Below, in pieces: positions 19,460-27,831 of a DNA stretch of 64,000 nt. Source of the stretch: Campylobacter hyointestinalis subsp. lawsonii (lineage in GTDB: Bacteria; Campylobacterota; Campylobacteria; Campylobacterales; Campylobacteraceae). Each line of letters begins with the position of its first letter. Positions within the stretch are counted from its first letter, which is position 1. Position numbers and translations under genes: made by a program. The notes under the pieces are model-generated. The model was not told the DNA's origin. It ran no database searches and saw only the letters and a program-made list of their open reading frames with translations. The stretch spans positions 806,001 to 870,000 of the forward strand of contig NZ_CP053828.1 of assembly GCF_013372165.1 (NCBI RefSeq). The letters run 5' to 3'.

Positions 19460-20616
19460 TGATGTATGATTTTTTAAATTCAAAACCGCTTTATTATGAT
19501 ACGATTGACTATTTAAGATTTCCAAAAGCATTTAACGCCATAAAAAGCAATTTTTCCTTGCCAAAAGTCATTCATATAGTAGGGACTAACGCTAAAGGTA
19601 GCACCGGAAGATTTTTAGCTCAAATTTTACTAAAAAGCGGAAAAAAAGTAGGGCATTATACGAGTCCGCATATTTTTAAATTTAATGAAAGATTTTGGAT
19701 AAATGGAAAAAATGTAAGCGATGATGAGCTTGAGTTGGCTCATGAAAAATTGCTTTTATATTTTAAAGCGGTAAATGGCGGCGATAGGTTTATTGACGAA
19801 TTGAGCTATTTTGAATGGGCGACGTTGCTTTTTGCGGTTTTGTTTAGCGGACTTGATGAGATTGTATGCGAAGCAGGGATGGGAGGCGAGTTTGATGCGA
19901 CAAATGTTTTTAGCAAAAAACTTAGCGTTTTTACGCCAGTTGGACTTGATCATACAGCTATGCTTGGAGATAGCTTAGAAGCTATAGCTACTACAAAACT
20001 AAATTCTATGGATAAATTTGCAATTGTCTGCGAAGACTTTGTATGTTTAAATTTAGCTAAGAAAATTGCAAATTTAAAAAATACTAAACTTATCTTATCG
20101 CCAAAAGCGATAGAAAATAGTGTAAATTTATACTCTTCTAAATTCAATTTACCCGGTTTTTTAGCTTCAAATTTAAATCTTGCTTATCACAGTACAAAGT
20201 TTTTAGGAGTGCAAGGTTTAGATGATATAGTTTTAAATTTAGACGCTCTAAGTTTAAGAGGGAGATGTGAAAAAATAGCCCCAAACATCACTATAGACGT
20301 AGGGCATAATGCTCACGCTGCAAGGGCTTTAAAAGCTGAGTTTGGTGCTAAAAAAGTGAGTTTAGTCTATAATGCTTTTGACGATAAAGATATAAAAGCT
20401 GTTTTTGATGAGCTAAAAGATATTATTACTGAAGTTTTGATTTACGAGTATGAGAGTTTAGATAGAAAATTAGCCGGTGCAAAAATACAAAGCATTGCTA
20501 AAAGCTTAGGCATAAGCGTATCTAAATTTTCTTGCATCGATAAAGATAAGGATTATCTTGTTTTTGGCTCTTTTGTATTAGTGGAACATTTTATAAAGGA
20601 AGTGATTGAAAAATAA
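19459..20616 (+). CDS. folC: Bifunctional folylpolyglutamate/dihydrofolate synthase
   Basis: Adds glutamate to folates. About 385 residues from the ATG at 19459, which overlaps the preceding stop in a TGATG junction (a second ATG follows at once). Mur-ligase-like fold: P-loop GTNAKGSTGRFLAQILL near residue 45, then VCEAGMGGEFDATNVF and FTPVGLDHTAMLGDS, the family's folate/Mg segments, and TIDVGHNAHAA in the C-terminal domain. The folC - M23 peptidase - bactofilin - mfd order is shared with Helicobacter. Confidence 0.92.
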   Translation: MMYDFLNSKPLYYDTIDYLRFPKAFNAIKSNFSLPKVIHIVGTNAKGSTGRFLAQILLKSGKKVGHYTSPHIFKFNERFWINGKNVSDDELELAHEKLLLYFKAVNGGDRFIDELSYFEWATLLFAVLFSGLDEIVCEAGMGGEFDATNVFSKKLSVFTPVGLDHTAMLGDSLEAIATTKLNSMDKFAIVCEDFVCLNLAKKIANLKNTKLILSPKAIENSVNLYSSKFNLPGFLASNLNLAYHSTKFLGVQGLDDIVLNLDALSLRGRCEKIAPNITIDVGHNAHAARALKAEFGAKKVSLVYNAFDDKDIKAVFDELKDIITEVLIYEYESLDRKLAGAKIQSIAKSLGISVSKFSCIDKDKDYLVFGSFVLVEHFIKEVIEK

Positions 20617-21493
20617 ATTTATCATAACCATAACAGACATAAATGGCTCAAAAAACTATTTATTGCACCAGCTTATAAAGAAGATTGCTATATATATCGT
20701 TCTTATAGCTGTGGTTAGTTTTTTTATCGGCTTGGCCTATATAAGCTATTTGGAAAATAGAACAAACAGCTTAAAACAAAAGCGTGATGAGCTTACTAAG
20801 ATAAAAAATGAACTATTCTTAGAAAATGAAAAAATGCAAAAAAAAATAGCCGCTAGCAATGAAGAATTTGCAGCTATAGAAGATAAAATAGCTCTACTTG
20901 AAGATCAGCTAGGACTTAATACTGATAATAATATAACTATGGAAACTAGGCTTGAAAATCTGATTTTAACTAGCTCTCAGCAGCAGCTTATGTTTTCTAT
21001 GATACCAAATGGAGAAGTGATAAAATCAAATGGTGTTAGTGCTGGATTTGGGTGGCGTTCTCATCCGATTTTAAACAAAAAGGAATTTCATCCAGGAATT
21101 GATCTAAGAGCTGATATAGGAACTCCTATTTATGCTCCAGCAGATGGAGTTATAGAGTTTGCCGGGTATAATAACAGCGGTTTTGGATATCTAGTTATTA
21201 TAGAACACAATTTTGGTTTTAAAACACGCTTTGCACATATGAGCAGAAAAGACGTAGTAAAAGAAGGCGATTTTGTCAAAAAGGGCGATTTAATAGGATA
21301 TAGTGGAAATACAGGACTTAGCACAGGGCCGCATTTGCATTATGAGATCAGATTTATCCAACGCCCTTTAGACCCTATAAATTTTATAAAATGGAATAGT
21401 AAAAATTATGAAGAAATATTTAACAAGGAGCAAAGAGTATCATGGCAGTCTTTAGTAAATACTCTAACAACTTTAATGCCCAAACAACAATAA
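20606..21493 (+). CDS. Membrane-anchored M23 (LytM) peptidoglycan endopeptidase, cell-shape type
   Basis: 295 residues from a TTG start (TATAAAGGAAGTGA upstream), overlapping folC by 11 bases. N-terminal membrane helix (IAIYIVLIAVVSFFIGLAY), periplasmic coiled coil (about residues 50-105), then an M23 domain with zinc ligands in HPGIDLRADIGTPIYAP and GPHLHYEIRF. Such enzymes trim peptide cross-links. Next to bactofilin, it corresponds by position to the Csd/M23 genes that give Helicobacter and Campylobacter their helical shape. Only one M23 gene is present here, while H. pylori has two around ccmA. Confidence 0.88.
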   Translation: MKNKFIITITDINGSKNYLLHQLIKKIAIYIVLIAVVSFFIGLAYISYLENRTNSLKQKRDELTKIKNELFLENEKMQKKIAASNEEFAAIEDKIALLEDQLGLNTDNNITMETRLENLILTSSQQQLMFSMIPNGEVIKSNGVSAGFGWRSHPILNKKEFHPGIDLRADIGTPIYAPADGVIEFAGYNNSGFGYLVIIEHNFGFKTRFAHMSRKDVVKEGDFVKKGDLIGYSGNTGLSTGPHLHYEIRFIQRPLDPINFIKWNSKNYEEIFNKEQRVSWQSLVNTLTTLMPKQQ

Positions 21494-21849
21494 TATCAAA
21501 TGGAGCCTATATAAAAGGTGATTTAAACCTAAATTCGATGCTTCACGTTAATGGTACAATAGAAGGTGTCTTACATAGTGATAACACTATAATTATTGGA
21601 AAAGATGGCAATGTAATAGGTAATATGTATGCACAAAAAATCGTCATAAATGGTTGTTTTGAAGGAAATATCGACGCTGAGTTTGTTGAGTTGCTAAGTG
21701 GTGCAATTGTAAAAGGAGATATAGTATCTTTAAATTTAAGCATAGAAAATGGTGCTAAGTTTATCGGACAAAGCATATTAAAAGATCATTCAAAAGTGAC
21801 CTTAAATTTAGAAGCTATCGAGGATAATAGTGCAAGCAAGGATTTATGA
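21442..21849 (+). CDS. ccmA: Bactofilin (CcmA-like cell-shape protein)
   Basis: 135 residues. The centre is a bactofilin beta-helix of short repeats: TIISNGAYIKGDL, HVNGTIEGVLHS, IIIGKDGNVIGNM, IVINGCFEGNID, VELLSGAIVKGDI. It polymerises without nucleotide and localises peptidoglycan hydrolases. The start overlaps the M23 gene by 52 bases, with AAGGAGCAAAG upstream at 21425. It overlaps mfd by 20 bases. Gene order matches the H. pylori csd-ccmA-mfd locus. Confidence 0.9.
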   Translation: MAVFSKYSNNFNAQTTIISNGAYIKGDLNLNSMLHVNGTIEGVLHSDNTIIIGKDGNVIGNMYAQKIVINGCFEGNIDAEFVELLSGAIVKGDIVSLNLSIENGAKFIGQSILKDHSKVTLNLEAIEDNSASKDL

Positions 21850-24784
21850 GTTTTTCAAAGAGATAAAAAACGATTATGAAATTTTAGTAGTAAATGATGA
21901 CAAAGAAGCACTAAAAGCTAGTAATGCCGCAAGTTTTGCAGGTAAAAAATGCTACGTTCTTCCTGATTTTAGAGCTGTAAAAGGCGATGATCTAAGAGCT
22001 TTTAATAGCGAACTTTTAGAGATCAGCAAGACTTTAAGCGAATTTTATAAAGATAAGAGTAAAGATGCTCTTATAATCTCTCCTATAAGAACTCTTTTAA
22101 ACCGCCTTCCAGCAAAAACTCACCTTAAAACTAAAAAATTTAGTTTTGCAGATAAGATAAATTTAAATGAACTAAAAGATGAGTTGCTATGCTTTGGATA
22201 TAATTTTGTAGATATTGTTCAAAGCAAAGGCGAAGTTAGAATCAGTGGCGATATCATCGATATATTTAGCGTTGGCGCTAATCAGCCTTTTAGGATATTG
22301 CTAGATATTGATACTATAGAAAGCATAAGGACTTTTGATCTAAGCACGCAAAAATCAGATAAAAACGAGCTTGAAAGTATAGAGATAACTCCGTTTTTAG
22401 CAAGTCTTAGCAAAGATGAATTTGATGAAGTGAGTCAAAAAACAGAGGCATTTCAGTCAAATGCTTTGATAAATGATATTAACTCATTTGGTTTTTGGGT
22501 TATAGATGGATTTATTGATTATTTTGAAAATTTCAAATGTATTTTAGCAGGGAATTTAGATATCAATGATATTTTTGATAAAGATTTAAGTTTTTTAAAT
22601 TCAGTTGCGAAATTGCCAGAACCAAAGCATTTCAAAGATTTAGAAGTAAGCGTAAATAGCGATTTAATCCAGTTTCATAGCGACAAAAAAATAACCATAC
22701 TTAGCAAAAACGAGAGTAGTTTTAATGCTCTAAATTTGACTCATTTTAGCAATGTTTCTCTTAAGATAAGCCCTTTAGTATTAAATGTGATCAGTAGCAA
22801 TGAGCTTATAGTTTCGCTAAATTCATATGAAAAAAGGCAGCGCGTAAAAAAGGCTAGTTTAGTAATAGATGAGCTAAAAAAAGATGATTTTGTCGTGCAT
22901 AGTGAGTATGGTATAGGTAAGTTTTTAGGGCTTGAGCTCATCACTGTTTTAGGCAGCAAAAAAGAGTTTGTGGTCATCTCTTATCAAAATGATGATAGGC
23001 TTCTTTTGCCAGTTGAACATTTAAATATGATAGATCGTTACATTGCAGGAAGTGGCTCTATAGTCGCTGTAGATAGACTAGGAAAAGCTAGTTTTGCTAA
23101 GATCAAAGAAAAAGTTAGGGAAAAACTATTTATCATAGCTAGTAAGATCATATCTTTAGCCGCAAAAAGAGAGCTCATAGAGGCGGTTAAATTTAATCCT
23201 AGCAAAGGATATTACGATTTTAAACTAAGTGCCGGATTTACTTATACTAGCGATCAAGAAAAAGCCATAAATGATATAGAAAATGATTTAAAAAGCGGTC
23301 GTGTTATGGATAGGCTTCTTAGTGGAGATGTCGGTTTTGGTAAGACTGAAGTCGCGATGAATGCTATTTATCTATGTGTAAAAAGTGGTTATCAAGCTCT
23401 ATTTTTCGTGCCTACTACACTGCTTAGTTCTCAGCATTTCAAAAGCTTAAAAGAGCGTTTAAGTAAATTTGATATAGATGTTAGAAGGCTTGATCGTTTT
23501 ACTAGCCCAAAGGAAAAATCGCTTATTATAAAAGATTTAGAGGGTTCAAAACCGATGGTGGTTATCGGAACTCACGCTTTATTATCTTTAAAAGCTAAAA
23601 ATTTAGGGCTTATCATCATAGATGAGGAGCATAAATTTGGCGTTAAACAAAAAGAAAAGTTAAAAGAAGTCAGCGAGCATTCTCATATACTTTCTATGTC
23701 AGCAACTCCGATCCCAAGAAGTTTAAATATGGCTTTGAGCTCAGTCAAAAGCTACTCTACGCTTTTAACCCCACCACTTGATAGGCAAGATGTTAGAACA
23801 TTTGTAAAGCAGTGGGATGAAAAACTCATAAAAGAGATAATCTTAAGAGAGATCAGGCGTGGCGGACAAGTTTTTTATGTGCATAATTTGATAAAAGATA
23901 TGAGTGGCGTTGAAAATGAGCTAAAAGCTTTGATGCCAAATTTAAAGATTTTGACTCTTCATAGTAAAATAGATGCAAAAACCACAGAAGATGAGATGAT
24001 AAAATTTGCTGATAAAAAGTATGATGTTTTGCTTTGTACTAGTATAGTTGAGAGCGGGATACATCTTCCAAATGCAAATACTATCATCATCGACGATGCA
24101 AATAAATTTGGTATGGCAGACCTTCATCAGCTAAGAGGAAGAGTCGGTAGGAGCAGTGTTCAAGGATATTGTTATTTCTTAGTACAAGACAAAGATAGTC
24201 TTAGTAGTGATGCTATAAAAAGACTAGTGGCGCTTGAGAGTAATTCATTTTTAGGATCTGGTTCATTACTAGCCTATCATGATTTAGAGATCAGAGGCGG
24301 TGGAAATTTAGTAGGAGAAGCTCAAAGTGGGCACATAGAAGCTATAGGTTATTCTCTATATTTAAAAATGCTTGAAGATGAGATAAACTCGCTTTTAAAT
24401 AAAAAAACATTTGAGCTTAAAGATATAGATCTAAAACTTAGCGTAAATGCGTTTTTAAACAGCGATCTTATAAACGAAGACAGACTAAGGCTAGAGCTTT
24501 ATAGACGTCTTAGTAAATGCGAAGAGGTAGATGAAGTCTATGAGATAGGTGCTGAGATAGAAGATAGATTTGGTAAATTTGATATCTATACAAAGCAGTT
24601 TTTAGATATAATTATTATAAAAATTTTGGCAAGCAAGCAAGGTTTTAAGGCTATAAGCAATTACGAACAAAATATTGCTCTTACAAAAAATGATGATACT
24701 AAAGTGATTTTAAAATCACGCAGCAAGGACGACGATGATTTGCTAGCTGAAATTTTAGCTTATCTAAGGAAAAATAAAACGTGA
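21830..24784 (+). CDS. mfd: Transcription-repair coupling factor
   Basis: 984 residues from a GTG start inside ccmA. It removes stalled RNA polymerase at lesions and recruits UvrA. Domains in order: UvrB-like N-terminal region, RNA-polymerase-interacting region beginning near KKDDFVVHSEYGIGKFLGLE, then the RecG-like translocase with Walker A SGDVGFGKTEVAMNA, motif II IIDEEHKFGVKQ, motif III SMSATPIPRS and motif VI QLRGRVGRS. It is shorter than E. coli Mfd (about 1148), which is normal for this class. It ends overlapping the next gene by four bases (GTGA). Confidence 0.96.
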   Translation: MQARIYEFFKEIKNDYEILVVNDDKEALKASNAASFAGKKCYVLPDFRAVKGDDLRAFNSELLEISKTLSEFYKDKSKDALIISPIRTLLNRLPAKTHLKTKKFSFADKINLNELKDELLCFGYNFVDIVQSKGEVRISGDIIDIFSVGANQPFRILLDIDTIESIRTFDLSTQKSDKNELESIEITPFLASLSKDEFDEVSQKTEAFQSNALINDINSFGFWVIDGFIDYFENFKCILAGNLDINDIFDKDLSFLNSVAKLPEPKHFKDLEVSVNSDLIQFHSDKKITILSKNESSFNALNLTHFSNVSLKISPLVLNVISSNELIVSLNSYEKRQRVKKASLVIDELKKDDFVVHSEYGIGKFLGLELITVLGSKKEFVVISYQNDDRLLLPVEHLNMIDRYIAGSGSIVAVDRLGKASFAKIKEKVREKLFIIASKIISLAAKRELIEAVKFNPSKGYYDFKLSAGFTYTSDQEKAINDIENDLKSGRVMDRLLSGDVGFGKTEVAMNAIYLCVKSGYQALFFVPTTLLSSQHFKSLKERLSKFDIDVRRLDRFTSPKEKSLIIKDLEGSKPMVVIGTHALLSLKAKNLGLIIIDEEHKFGVKQKEKLKEVSEHSHILSMSATPIPRSLNMALSSVKSYSTLLTPPLDRQDVRTFVKQWDEKLIKEIILREIRRGGQVFYVHNLIKDMSGVENELKALMPNLKILTLHSKIDAKTTEDEMIKFADKKYDVLLCTSIVESGIHLPNANTIIIDDANKFGMADLHQLRGRVGRSSVQGYCYFLVQDKDSLSSDAIKRLVALESNSFLGSGSLLAYHDLEIRGGGNLVGEAQSGHIEAIGYSLYLKMLEDEINSLLNKKTFELKDIDLKLSVNAFLNSDLINEDRLRLELYRRLSKCEEVDEVYEIGAEIEDRFGKFDIYTKQFLDIIIIKILASKQGFKAISNYEQNIALTKNDDTKVILKSRSKDDDDLLAEILAYLRKNKT

Positions 24785-25383
24785 TCATAGGAAATTCTTT
24801 TTCTACTACTAGCCCTTATTTGGATTATGGCGCTAAAAATAGTAGTGATAAAGAAAATGCTATAAAAACTAGTCAAACTAGCGACGATTCTTCTAGTGAT
24901 AATAAAGATAAAAAAAATATCACTCAGCTAAGCGACGAAGAGAAACTTCAAGTAGCAAAATTGCAGCAACGAGACTCTGAAGTCAGAACTCACGAAGCTT
25001 CACATATGGCAGCAGGCGCTGGGCTTACTAGCGGAGCAGATTTTACGTATCAAAAAGGGCCCGATTCAAAAATGTATGCCGTGGGTGGCGAAGTTGAGAT
25101 AGATACTAGCCCAGGTAGAACACCACAAGAAACTATCCAAAAAGCACAGCAGATAAAAAGGGCAGCTCTAGCTCCATCGAGTCCTAGCCCAGCAGACCTT
25201 AAAATAGCAGCAAATGCAGCTAGTATGGAAGCTTCTGCTAAGGCTCAGATGCAACAAGTTCAGCAAGATGATAGTAAGGGCGAAGATAATAATGCCGCCT
25301 TACCAAACTCAACTAATAAAAATAACACCAAAAATCCATATAATCAAGACACATATATCCCAAGCACTATCGGGCTATTTTAA
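24781..25383 (+). CDS. SprA-related putative metalloprotease (CJM1_0395-type)
   Basis: 200 residues from a GTG start overlapping the mfd stop. The first 55 residues are Ser/Asp/Lys-rich and low in complexity. The conserved core has HEASHMAAGAGL (an HExxH zinc motif) followed by YQKGPDSKMYAVGGEVEID and a PGRTPQETIQKAQ segment, the pattern of the SprA-related family that databases list as putative metalloprotease CJM1_0395-like. There is no signal peptide. The C-terminal tail is Gln/Asn-rich. Protease activity is a family guess. Confidence 0.75.
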   Translation: MIIGNSFSTTSPYLDYGAKNSSDKENAIKTSQTSDDSSSDNKDKKNITQLSDEEKLQVAKLQQRDSEVRTHEASHMAAGAGLTSGADFTYQKGPDSKMYAVGGEVEIDTSPGRTPQETIQKAQQIKRAALAPSSPSPADLKIAANAASMEASAKAQMQQVQQDDSKGEDNNAALPNSTNKNNTKNPYNQDTYIPSTIGLF

Positions 25384-25404
25384 ATTTAAAGCAAAGGAGA
25401 TATT

Positions 25405-26151
25405 TTGAAGATAGACTGGAAAAAGACTAAAGCCGCCACTTTAAGAGATGGAAAACTAAAACCTATAAAAGATATATTAATCAGTGATCTAAATGAGCTT
25501 GTAAGTATAGATAGGCAAAAAGACGAGCTTATCAAAAATACTTTAAATTTTATAGATGATAAAGGTGCAAATCACGCACTTTTATGGGGCGAAATGGGTT
25601 GTGGGAAATCAAGCCTTGTTAGGGCTGTATTTTGTAAATTTATGGATAGAAATTTAAGATTGATAGAGATAAGCAAATTTGAACTTGTAAATTTATATAA
25701 GGTTTTAGACAAGATAAGAGAGAAAAAACGTTTTAAATTTATAATATTTTGCGACGATTTTAGCTTTGAAACTAGTGATAAAACTATAGGAGAGCTTAAA
25801 AAACTGCTTGAAGGAAGCATTCAAGCCCCGCCAAAAAATGCAATTTTTTATGCTACAAGCAATCAAAAACACATCATAAAAAGCGAAAAAAACCACGAAA
25901 ATTACATAATAGAAAAAGAGCGTAATAGAGAAAGTTTAAGCTTAGCAGATAGATTTGGTCTTCATATAAGCTTTTATGAGATGGAAGTATCTGAGTATCT
26001 AGATATAGTTGATAGCTATTTTAAAGATATAGATGTAGATAAAGAGTGGCTAAGAAAAGAAGCTCTTATTTATGCCGCATCAAAAGGCGTAAGAAGCGCT
26101 AGAAGTGCAAAGCAGTTTTGGCTATCAGTTAGGAGTAAGTTTGAGAAGTGA
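25405..26151 (+). CDS. AAA+ ATPase, DUF815-like
   Basis: 248 residues from TTG, with a strong AAAGGAGA site five bases before it; this fixes the start. Walker A is LWGEMGCGKSSLVRAVF (about residues 59-75), Walker B FIIFCDDFSFE, and sensor-type YATSNQKHII, followed by a C-terminal helical lid (SLADRFGLHISFYEM). This matches the DUF815 AAA+ family, whose role is unknown. A homologous ATP-binding protein follows mfd in C. jejuni. Confidence 0.82.
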   Translation: MKIDWKKTKAATLRDGKLKPIKDILISDLNELVSIDRQKDELIKNTLNFIDDKGANHALLWGEMGCGKSSLVRAVFCKFMDRNLRLIEISKFELVNLYKVLDKIREKKRFKFIIFCDDFSFETSDKTIGELKKLLEGSIQAPPKNAIFYATSNQKHIIKSEKNHENYIIEKERNRESLSLADRFGLHISFYEMEVSEYLDIVDSYFKDIDVDKEWLRKEALIYAASKGVRSARSAKQFWLSVRSKFEK

Positions 26152-26809
26152 AGATCTGTTTTTAGTTTTGAATAAAGAAGTGATATTTGACTTTAAGGAA
26201 AATCCGTTTTGGTGGCCAGATTATGGGAGCTTTTGGGTCGTCATCGGAGCTGTTTTGACTCAAAATACAAAGTGGGAAAATGTAGAGAAATCTTTTTTAA
26301 ATTTAAAAAATGCAGGCGTTCAAAGCCTTGAAGATGTGGCAAATTTAAGCGAACCAAGTTTAGCAAATTTGATAAAGCCAAGTGGATTTTATAACACAAA
26401 AGCCAAAAGGCTAAGTATGCTTTGTAAAAATATTTTGGATAAATTTGGTTCATTTGAGGAATTTATGAAAAATGTCAGCAGGAAATGGCTGATCTCTCAA
26501 AAAGGTTTGGGTTTTGAGAGTGTTGATAGCATACTTTGTTACGCTTGTTCGCGTGATATAATGGTGGTGGATAAATACACGTTTAGAATATTTGAGTTTT
26601 TGGATTTTACTTTTGAGAGTTATGATGAAGCTAGGCAGTGGCTAGAAGATATCGATAGAAAATGTGTTTATAAAGCAGTAGGTTCTATAAGCGACAATGA
26701 GCTTTTTGCTCGTTATCACGGGCTTATTGTGGAATTTTGTAAAAGCCATTTAAAAGGGGCTAAATTTGATGATTTTGCTTTGAGTTTATTTAGTGAGATT
26801 TCTATTTAA
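26141..26809 (+). CDS. magIII: 3-methyladenine DNA glycosylase, MagIII type (endonuclease III fold)
   Basis: About 222 residues. Removes alkylated purines from DNA. Helix-hairpin-helix fold: FWWPDYGSFWVVIGAVLTQNT near the N-terminus, SGFYNTKAKRLSMLC, the hairpin SQKGLGFESVDSILCYA, and the catalytic Asp in MVVDKYTFRI. It lacks the C-terminal iron-sulfur cysteines of Nth, as does H. pylori MagIII, which it closely resembles. I take TTG at 26141 as start because AGGAG lies five bases upstream; the frame extends to 26105. It overlaps the AAA+ gene by 11 bases. Confidence 0.88.
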   Translation: MRSEDLFLVLNKEVIFDFKENPFWWPDYGSFWVVIGAVLTQNTKWENVEKSFLNLKNAGVQSLEDVANLSEPSLANLIKPSGFYNTKAKRLSMLCKNILDKFGSFEEFMKNVSRKWLISQKGLGFESVDSILCYACSRDIMVVDKYTFRIFEFLDFTFESYDEARQWLEDIDRKCVYKAVGSISDNELFARYHGLIVEFCKSHLKGAKFDDFALSLFSEISI

Positions 26810-26872
26810 ATAGCGTTTAAATCAATTTCTATCTTTATGGTTAAAATTCACAATAGCTTAACAAATATCATA

Positions 26873-26878
26873 TATAAT
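26873..26878 (+). promoter_or_regulatory. Predicted -10 box of the BOF-family gene
   Basis: TATAAT in ATCATATATAATTACG, 27 bases before the start, in an otherwise non-coding gap of 96 bases. Confidence 0.55.
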
Positions 26879-26905
26879 TACGCAACATTTAAATAAGGAA
26901 TTAAG

Positions 26906-27310
26906 ATGAAAAAACTCAGTTTTATAGCTATTTTAGCTTTAGCAATTAGTGCAAACGCAGCAGGCTTTACAGGCGATGCTAGTCAATCAAATACTACAGG
27001 CTTTACAGGTGGTCAAGCACCGATAAATCAAGGTGGATTTTTAGGTCCTAGATATGGGGTAAATAGCGTCAAAGCAGCACTTGGTGCGTGGGATGATACC
27101 TGGGTTGAGATAAAAGGCAAAATCATCTCTCAAGTAGGACATGAAAAATATAAATTTAGCGATGGCAAAGATACGATTATTATAGAGATTGATGATGATG
27201 ATTGGGGTGGAGTTAGTGTTGGGCCTAATGAGCTTATCACAATATATGGCAAAGTTGATGGCAACGCTGTTTTGCCTAATGAAATAGATGTAAAAAGAAT
27301 AGTAAAATAG
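26906..27310 (+). CDS. YgiW/YdeI-family (BOF, OB-fold) periplasmic protein
   Basis: 134 residues with a signal peptide (MKKLSFIAILALAISANA, cut after residue 18). Two copies of the short motif GFTG follow (AGFTGDAS, TGFTGGQ), then the OB-fold domain: VNSVKAALGAWDDTWVEIKG, FSDGKDTIIIEIDDDDWGG and LITIYGKVDG. The family is linked to stress tolerance in enterobacteria and the fold suits small-ligand binding; no exact role is known. ATAAGGAATTAAG precedes the ATG. Flanked by a promoter and a strong terminator, so monocistronic. Confidence 0.88.
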   Translation: MKKLSFIAILALAISANAAGFTGDASQSNTTGFTGGQAPINQGGFLGPRYGVNSVKAALGAWDDTWVEIKGKIISQVGHEKYKFSDGKDTIIIEIDDDDWGGVSVGPNELITIYGKVDGNAVLPNEIDVKRIVK

Positions 27311-27334
27311 CTTAAATTCAACTTAAAAATTTAG

Positions 27335-27365
27335 TCCCAAAAGTTGATTATAGTAACTTTTGGGA
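27335..27365 (+). terminator. Strong hairpin after the BOF gene
   Basis: Perfect 11-base stem TCCCAAAAGTT / AACTTTTGGGA with a 9-base loop, followed by GATTTTAAATTT. Best-formed plus-strand hairpin terminator in the window. Confidence 0.75.
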
Positions 27366-27396
27366 GATTTTAAATTTAAACTTAGTAAAATTTCGT

Positions 27397-27402
27397 TACA
27401 AT
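27397..27402 (+). promoter_or_regulatory. Predicted -10 box of the CoA-binding protein/ilvA operon
   Basis: TACAAT preceded by AAATTTCGT, 31 bases before the start codon. It is the same hexamer as that proposed for metK. Confidence 0.5.
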
Positions 27403-27432
27403 CCAAATCCAAATTCCAAAAAAAGAAAAATA

Positions 27433-27831
27433 ATGCAAAATATCTTAAATTCAATGAAAAATATAGCCGTTGTAGGCTTTAGCCCTGATCCAAATAAGGC
27501 TAGCAATCATGTCGGCAACTACTTGATAGAACAAGGTTTTAATGTGTTTGCTATCTATCCAAAAAGTGTAGAGATAAATGGATGTCAAACATATCAAAGC
27601 TTAAGCGAGATTAAGCAAAATATAGATACGATTGTTATGTTTAGAAAGGCTGAATTTGCCACAGAATTAGCCAAGGAAGCCCTAAATTTAGGTGTGAAAA
27701 ATCTATGGCTACAATTAGGAATTGTAAATGATGAAGCCAAAAAAATCGCCCAAGATGGCGGATTGAACTTTGCTCAAGATGCTTGTATAATGATAGAGCA
27801 TAAAAGGATGAAAAATGATAAGTCTAAATAA
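27433..27831 (+). CDS. CoA-binding domain protein (YccU-like)
   Basis: 132 residues forming one Rossmann-type CoA-binding domain: NIAVVGFSPDPNKASNHVGNYL (glycine-rich loop), VFAIYPKSVEINGCQTYQSL, then the conserved NLWLQLGIVNDEA and FAQDACIMIEH. The latter holds the family's Cys-Ile/Met-x-x-E/H end. The exact function of YccU proteins is unknown. It overlaps the ilvA start by 17 bases. In C. jejuni the same CoA-binding gene sits beside ilvA. Confidence 0.88.
   Translation: MQNILNSMKNIAVVGFSPDPNKASNHVGNYLIEQGFNVFAIYPKSVEINGCQTYQSLSEIKQNIDTIVMFRKAEFATELAKEALNLGVKNLWLQLGIVNDEAKKIAQDGGLNFAQDACIMIEHKRMKNDKSK

Noticed and set aside
26141-26809. Endonuclease III (Nth)
   Set aside because: It has no C-terminal four-cysteine iron-sulfur cluster, and its sequence segments match MagIII.
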